From contig LNAC01000772.1 in assembly GCA_002007465.1 (NCBI GenBank), forward strand, positions 237,270 through 301,269: DNA of 64,000 nucleotides. Direction: 5' to 3'. Origin of the DNA: Ailurus styani. Lineage: Eukaryota > Chordata > Mammalia > Carnivora > Ailuridae. Made by a program: the position numbers and the translations under genes. Below, piece after piece: positions 59,393-64,000 of the stretch (position 1 is its first letter; every line of letters begins with the position of its first letter). The notes below the pieces were generated by a model, which was given only the letters and a program-made list of their open reading frames with translations, made no database searches and was not told where the DNA came from.

Positions 59393-59629
59393 CACATAAC
59401 ATTTTTAAAAATATTTTATTTATTTATTTCACAGAGAGAGCGATCACAAGTAGGCAGAGAGAGCAATCACAAGTAGGCAGAGAGGCAGGCAGAGGGAGAG
59501 GGGGAAGCAGGCTCCCTGCTGAGCAGAGAGCCCGATGCGGGGCTTGATCCCAGGACCCTGAGATCATGACCTGAGCTGAAGGCAGAAGCTTAACCCACTG
59601 AGCCACTCAGGCACCCCACATAACTTTTA
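59393..59629 (-). mobile_element. CAN-SINE with internal duplication
   Basis: Body about 59406-59616, flanks CACATAAC. A ~22-bp unit (GAGAGAGCRATCACAAGTAGGC) is present twice, at 59434-59455 and 59458-59479. Confidence 0.9.
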
Positions 59630-59974
59630 TTATAGCATATTGTTATAATTGTTTTACCTTACTATTAGGTATTATTAATCTTACTGTGCCTAATATGTAA
59701 ATTAAACTTTACCACAGGTATGTATGTATAGGAAAAAACATATACATAGGGTTCAGTACTATCTTTGGTTTCAGGCATCTACTCGGGGCCTTGGAATGCA
59801 TCCCCCCTGAATAATATTAGGGCTCACATTTCTAGCAAGAAGTTCATTAAGAGAAAGCATTTTCCTCCTGGCAGTGGAAGAGAAGAAATGTGGAACACAA
59901 CAGTGGGTTGATCTGAGGTGATCGGCATGCTAATGGTACCTGCAGAAATAGCACTGCTTTCCTTGACACTGCAC

Positions 59975-60336
59975 TTTTATGGGTGGAGTTGTGTCCTCTC
60001 CCAATTCCTACAATCGAATGCTAACTCTCAGCACCCCGGAATGTAGAGATGGGGTCTTCAGGTAATCCAGGTAAAATATTAGGGTGGGTCCTAGTCCAAT
60101 CTCACCGGTGTCCTGATAAGAAGAGATGAGGACACAGGCACAGAGGGAAGACCATGTGAGAACACAAGGAGAAGATGGCCATCTACAATCCAAAGAGAGA
60201 AACCTCTGAAGAGACAAGCCCTGTGACACCTTGATCTGGGACTTCCAGCCTCCAGGAATATGAGACAAGACATTTTGGTTATTTAAGCTACTCGGTCTGT
60301 GGGACTTTGTTGTGGCACCTTTAGCAAATTAATACA
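59975..60336 (+). repeat. MER-type repeat, third copy
   Basis: Same family and orientation as 3121-3480: 'AATGCTAACTCTCAGCACCC', 'GTCCTGATAAGAAGAGATG', '-GATGGCCATCTACAA-', and end 'TTTAGCAAATTAATACATG'. Confidence 0.65.
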
Positions 60337-60349
60337 TGCACATTTAAAA

Positions 60350-60587
60350 CATGATCAGCACAGGGGCACCTGAGTGGCTTAGTCGTTAAGTGTCTGCCTT
60401 CTGCTCAGATCATGATCCCAGGGTCCTAGGATCAAGCCCTGCATCGGGCTCTCTGCTCATGGGGAAGCCTGCTTCTCCCTCTCCCACTCCCCTTGCCTGA
60501 CTTCCCTCACTAGCTGTGCTTCTCTCTGTCAACTAAATAAATAAAATCTTAATAAATAAATAAACAAATAAACCATGATCAGCACAG
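60350..60587 (+). mobile_element. CAN-SINE with 14-bp perfect TSD
   Basis: Body 60364-60573; CATGATCAGCACAG at 60350-60363 and 60574-60587. It landed just 3' of the MER-type repeat. Confidence 0.94.
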
Positions 60588-62110
60588 AAACTGAGAATTA
60601 CTCCACTGAAGCCTTGAGCCATCACTGCCTGAGATTTCAGTTGGGAGACACCCGCACTCCAGAACTTGATGCTGATAGGTGAGCTGGTATGTAACTCATT
60701 GACGCCTGCAGACGAAAGCTAAAAGACCAGGAGCCACCAGGCAGCACTGGGCCCCAGGGCCCCAGAACTGGGGTTTGAGAGCTGTAGCATCACAAAGCTA
60801 ACACCAGGCCCTCCTCCTTTTCTTCCTTCCAGTCCTGACATAAGCCTGAATTTCTTCCCCATTCCTCAGGAGGATTCCTTGTGGAGGCTAGAGAGAGCAC
60901 CCTGAGCACTCACTCTGGGACAGTGTGGCCGGCACCTGGCCCATGCCGTGGGGGGTCTCTGGGCCTGTAGTTTCAGGGAATTGGTACACCTAGGCTTGAC
61001 CACAGCAGCAAAGGGGTACTTGATGAGTGCCACCAACATGCCACCACCACAGGCCTGTGTGTCTTTACTGGAGGAGAGGCAGATCTCTCCTGTGATCTAA
61101 GTAAACCAGGGACTTAGTAATCCCATCCCCCCAATATTGGCTGTTAGTGAGCACATGGTGCCTTTAGAAAGTAGCTTTTCAAACCGATCTGCCCATGGAG
61201 CTGCTCCAGTGTCACTCACAAGTGCCCAAGTCCATGTTTTGGGAGTATCCAAAACTCCTGTTAATTGCAAGCATTATTAAAATTTTGATTTGCAGAAATA
61301 ACGGCAACTCCCTCACAGAGTCATCAAGAAAATTAGAAGCAACAATGTCATATGAAGACTCGAAGAGGGCCTGGCACATAGTGGACACTGAATGAATATG
61401 AACTGGGACCATTACTAAGGGTAGGGGGGTTGGAGAGTCTCATTATTCTTACCACAAGGGTTATAAGCTTTCTGAACACTGACACAGAGCTCCCACCAAT
61501 TCCAGGTTCTACGTGGCACCAGCTCCTGAATCTTTTGTCAACAAGAGATTTACAAGCAGGTTGTCAGAAAGACCCCAGTCTCCCAAGGGTGAATGATGAG
61601 CAGGAACACACCAACAGGCAGAAGCAAGCTACTATCCAAGTGTCCCCAAGCCTTTGGACTTTAAAGCTTGGATGAACAGCCCAGTCTCAGCACCTGAACC
61701 CAACCCTACACATACCACCTTTCTCTGCCCACTGTTAGGTTTGAAAGGCCAACACTCAGAATACCAAAGACGGATTTCCATGGCCAACACCAGCTTCACT
61801 GGGCCAAGGTGGAGTCATCAACCTTACAAGTCTGTCCTCAAAAAAATTTCCTGCCTGATGGTCAAGGCTCCAGAACTCTTGATAAAGGCCGGAAAAGCAA
61901 ACCAACTATTTGAAGTCACATCCAAAACAAACCTAAATCCATATGCTTTGAAGTTGGTCTTTTTCAACCAACCAAACAAAAGGGTTCATTTTTGGACTAC
62001 AGAAGGTGTTACTGTGGAAAAGTGAGCCATTACAGGTGAGTGAGAACTATGTTTTTTCCCTCTCTCTCAAAGACAGAAGAACCGCATGTAGACATTTTTG
62101 TTTGGGTAAG

Positions 62111-62164
<54 letters not shown>
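62111..62164. repeat. (GT)n microsatellite, about 26 units
   Basis: Uninterrupted GT run. Confidence 0.97.
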
Positions 62165-62170
<6 letters not shown>

Positions 62171-63263
62171 TATGAAAAAGAACGATTTTAAGTTTTGGCC
62201 CAATTCTTAACTTACAAAACCCCATCCAGATGTACCCAAGTGCTTGCTCTCTGGAACTAGAGGGCAAGACTTTTGACACTAGCAATGATATGCTTTCTAT
62301 AATGGGAGGTGAGCATAAGGCATTCTGACAGATATACCACTGGAAAACCACTTCAGTGAAAACCAACAAACTAAAAAAGCTTTCAGTCCGATCCCAACTT
62401 GGTTAAAATTCCCATTGGGGTCTGTTAAGTCACATAATTTGGTACCTTTCACAGCATGGATTATTCATTAGCAATGGTGAAAAAGACCTGAATTTATTTC
62501 ATTACAGTTGAAACCCAATTTAGATGTTAGAAAATACGGTTTCATTTACACACAAGTAGGTAATAGTATCTTCTGAAGTATAGTTCTTGCTTAAAACAGG
62601 TTTCTTATAAGCTGTGGTTTATGCTAATATCATGAGGGTACAAATGTGTATACTGATATTTCTGTGTATACATATGCATATATGTGTCTCATTTATGAAG
62701 AGGAGAAATCCTAGGAAGCACTAATGCCAAAATGAGAACCAAAGTTCTGCCTTTCACTAGAGGAACACATGCAAATTGAAAGCATTACATAACTTCCCCA
62801 ATAAATCTTGGTGAAATGAGAAAATAGACTCTGACAAATTCAGAAACAGAATTAGAATAACTCAAAGAATTCAAATGCTGTGGCAATCAGGGTGTGGTGA
62901 CTGGTTTCAAGTTGTAGAAACAGGGATTTTCCTCTCACTGGGGGATCTGCTTACAAAACAAGTGGAAGGGATAGGCCAGGCACAGGCACCCCCTCAAGGG
63001 GCATGGTGTTCCCCAGTCCACTGAGCGAAGTGTGGACTGTCCAGACACCACCCCACCTAATGCACACAGTGCACTGTAGGTGATCAATAACTAGACTGAC
63101 AATTCCAGATTCTCTAGGAATGCTGCTTTTACAGGTCGATCTGCTTCTAGAACATCATGTCTTAGCCCAGGAAAGGATATTTATCCTCTCCTTGAAGATA
63201 ACAGAAAGTGATAAGTCAAGCCCTTTTATTTCATTTTGCTTTTTTCTTTGAAAGATACACAGC

Positions 63264-63485
63264 CACACTTGCACACACACACACGCCTTGCACACTCACA
63301 CTCATAAGTGTTTGCACACGGACACACTCATCCAATCACATGCTAGCATGTGTGCACACATGTGTACACACACATATGCTCACACATGCACACAAACATA
63401 CACATCCATACCCACTTACAGACTGTCAATTGGGCAGATCTCACATTGTCGGCTCTTCTCACTGGTAAAGAAATTTCTAGCCCAG

Positions 63486-63524
<39 letters not shown>
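63264..63524. repeat. CA-rich region with pure (CA)n at 63488-63524
   Basis: Degenerate CACA/CATG units from 63264 to about 63410, unique DNA, then 18 pure CA units. Confidence 0.9.
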
Positions 63525-63525
<1 letters not shown>

Positions 63526-63868
63526 CTCAAACTCTTTGCAACTGTGGATGCAATTCAACTACATTTAGGAAAGTTGGAATTTGATTAAATTCTTTTTTTA
63601 TTTTTACAGTGAAAATATAATCAATGAGAAAGATAGCATTTCAGATCACATACCGCCATAAATAGAGCAAAACGTATTAATGTTTTGGTTGTCTTTTTCC
63701 TGGAACAAAAAATGACCACTTCCAATCACACAAAAACATGAAGTTAAACATATGCAAAGAATGTTTAAGTTCCATACGTAATAAGATATTTTTGGATTAA
63801 TACGTCAGGTTAGCCTAGTATTATCAACTTCATGGCATTTAGCTGTTCTCATTAAGATCACAGTTCTT

Positions 63869-64000
63869 GGGGCACCTGGGTGGCTCAGTGGGTTAAGCCT
63901 CTGCCTTCAGCTCAGGTCATGATCTCAGGGTCCTGGGATTGAGTCCTGCATCAGGCTCTCTGCTCAGCAGGAAGCCTGCTTCTCCCTACTCTGCCTACCT
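63869..64000 (+). mobile_element. CAN-SINE, cut by window end
   Basis: Near-consensus head and first half ('GGGGCACCTGGGTGGCTCAG'). It is intact up to base 64000; the tail lies outside. Confidence 0.94.

Larger units (their letters stand above)
60588..63868. other. mostly unique DNA, no gene seen
   Basis: 3.3 kb with microsatellites only. A 123-codon frame at 61654-62025 is followed by GTGAGC and GTGAGT, which look like splice donors, but I see no acceptor, homology or codon pattern that makes it a gene. Confidence 0.5.

Noticed and set aside
61654..62025. 123-codon frame followed by donor-like GTGAGC/GTGAGT
   Set aside because: No acceptor, homology or partner exon is visible. It was considered as a last coding exon or lncRNA exon and not supported.

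Overview
The window is intergenic nuclear DNA of a caniform carnivore, most likely a mustelid. The main clue is about twenty CAN-SINEs: tRNA-like head with 'CTGGGTGGCTCAG', CT-rich middle, (AAATA)n tail. The second clue is several copies of one young carnivore LINE-1 subfamily. I see no host protein-coding gene or exon, no tRNA gene and no bacterial-type feature. All the convincing coding sequence belongs to LINE-1.

Layout. 1-1790: 3' part of a young L1 (+), spoiled by a microsatellite, a stretch of foreign sequence and an N. 1791-4028: mostly ordinary DNA with one old MER-type repeat and a 100-bp L1 tail. 4045-10777: a full-length young L1 (+) with both ORFs open (305 and 1271 codons), a 16-bp target-site duplication (TSD) and a TT/AAAA cut site; it landed in the tail of a much older L1. 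10794-16200: sparse old repeats and unique DNA. 16200-18546: SINEs in an old L1/HAL1-like ORF1 region. 18561-25726: a second full-length young L1 (-), broken, with two 3' ends in tandem. 25816-29460: two older L1 fragments. 29480-30050: a possible ERVL/MaLR remnant. 31560-45190: one ancient L1 (+) split by SINEs, a 5S rRNA-SINE chimera, a third long young L1 (34719-42061) with a non-L1 5' end, and an unidentified retrocopy (44245-44784). 45195-46320: another old L1 tail holding a 434-bp young L1 fragment. 46560-64000: mainly unique DNA with L2/MIR/MER-type relics, SINEs, a degenerate ~68-bp tandem repeat and microsatellites.

How the parts work together. The functional unit is the autonomous L1 at 4045-10777: internal promoter, ORF1p RNA chaperone, ORF2p endonuclease/reverse transcriptase, G-rich 3' UTR. 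That machinery is the likely mover of everything young here: SINEs, retrocopy, 5S chimera and truncated L1s all show TSDs and A-rich tails. No new gene system was found. The observations most worth following are the intact L1, the 5S-SINE chimera, the chimeric 5' end of the third L1, and two L1 copies that share the same ORF2-disrupting indels. All ten Ns lie in, or at the edge of, young L1 copies, so fine structure there may partly reflect assembly.
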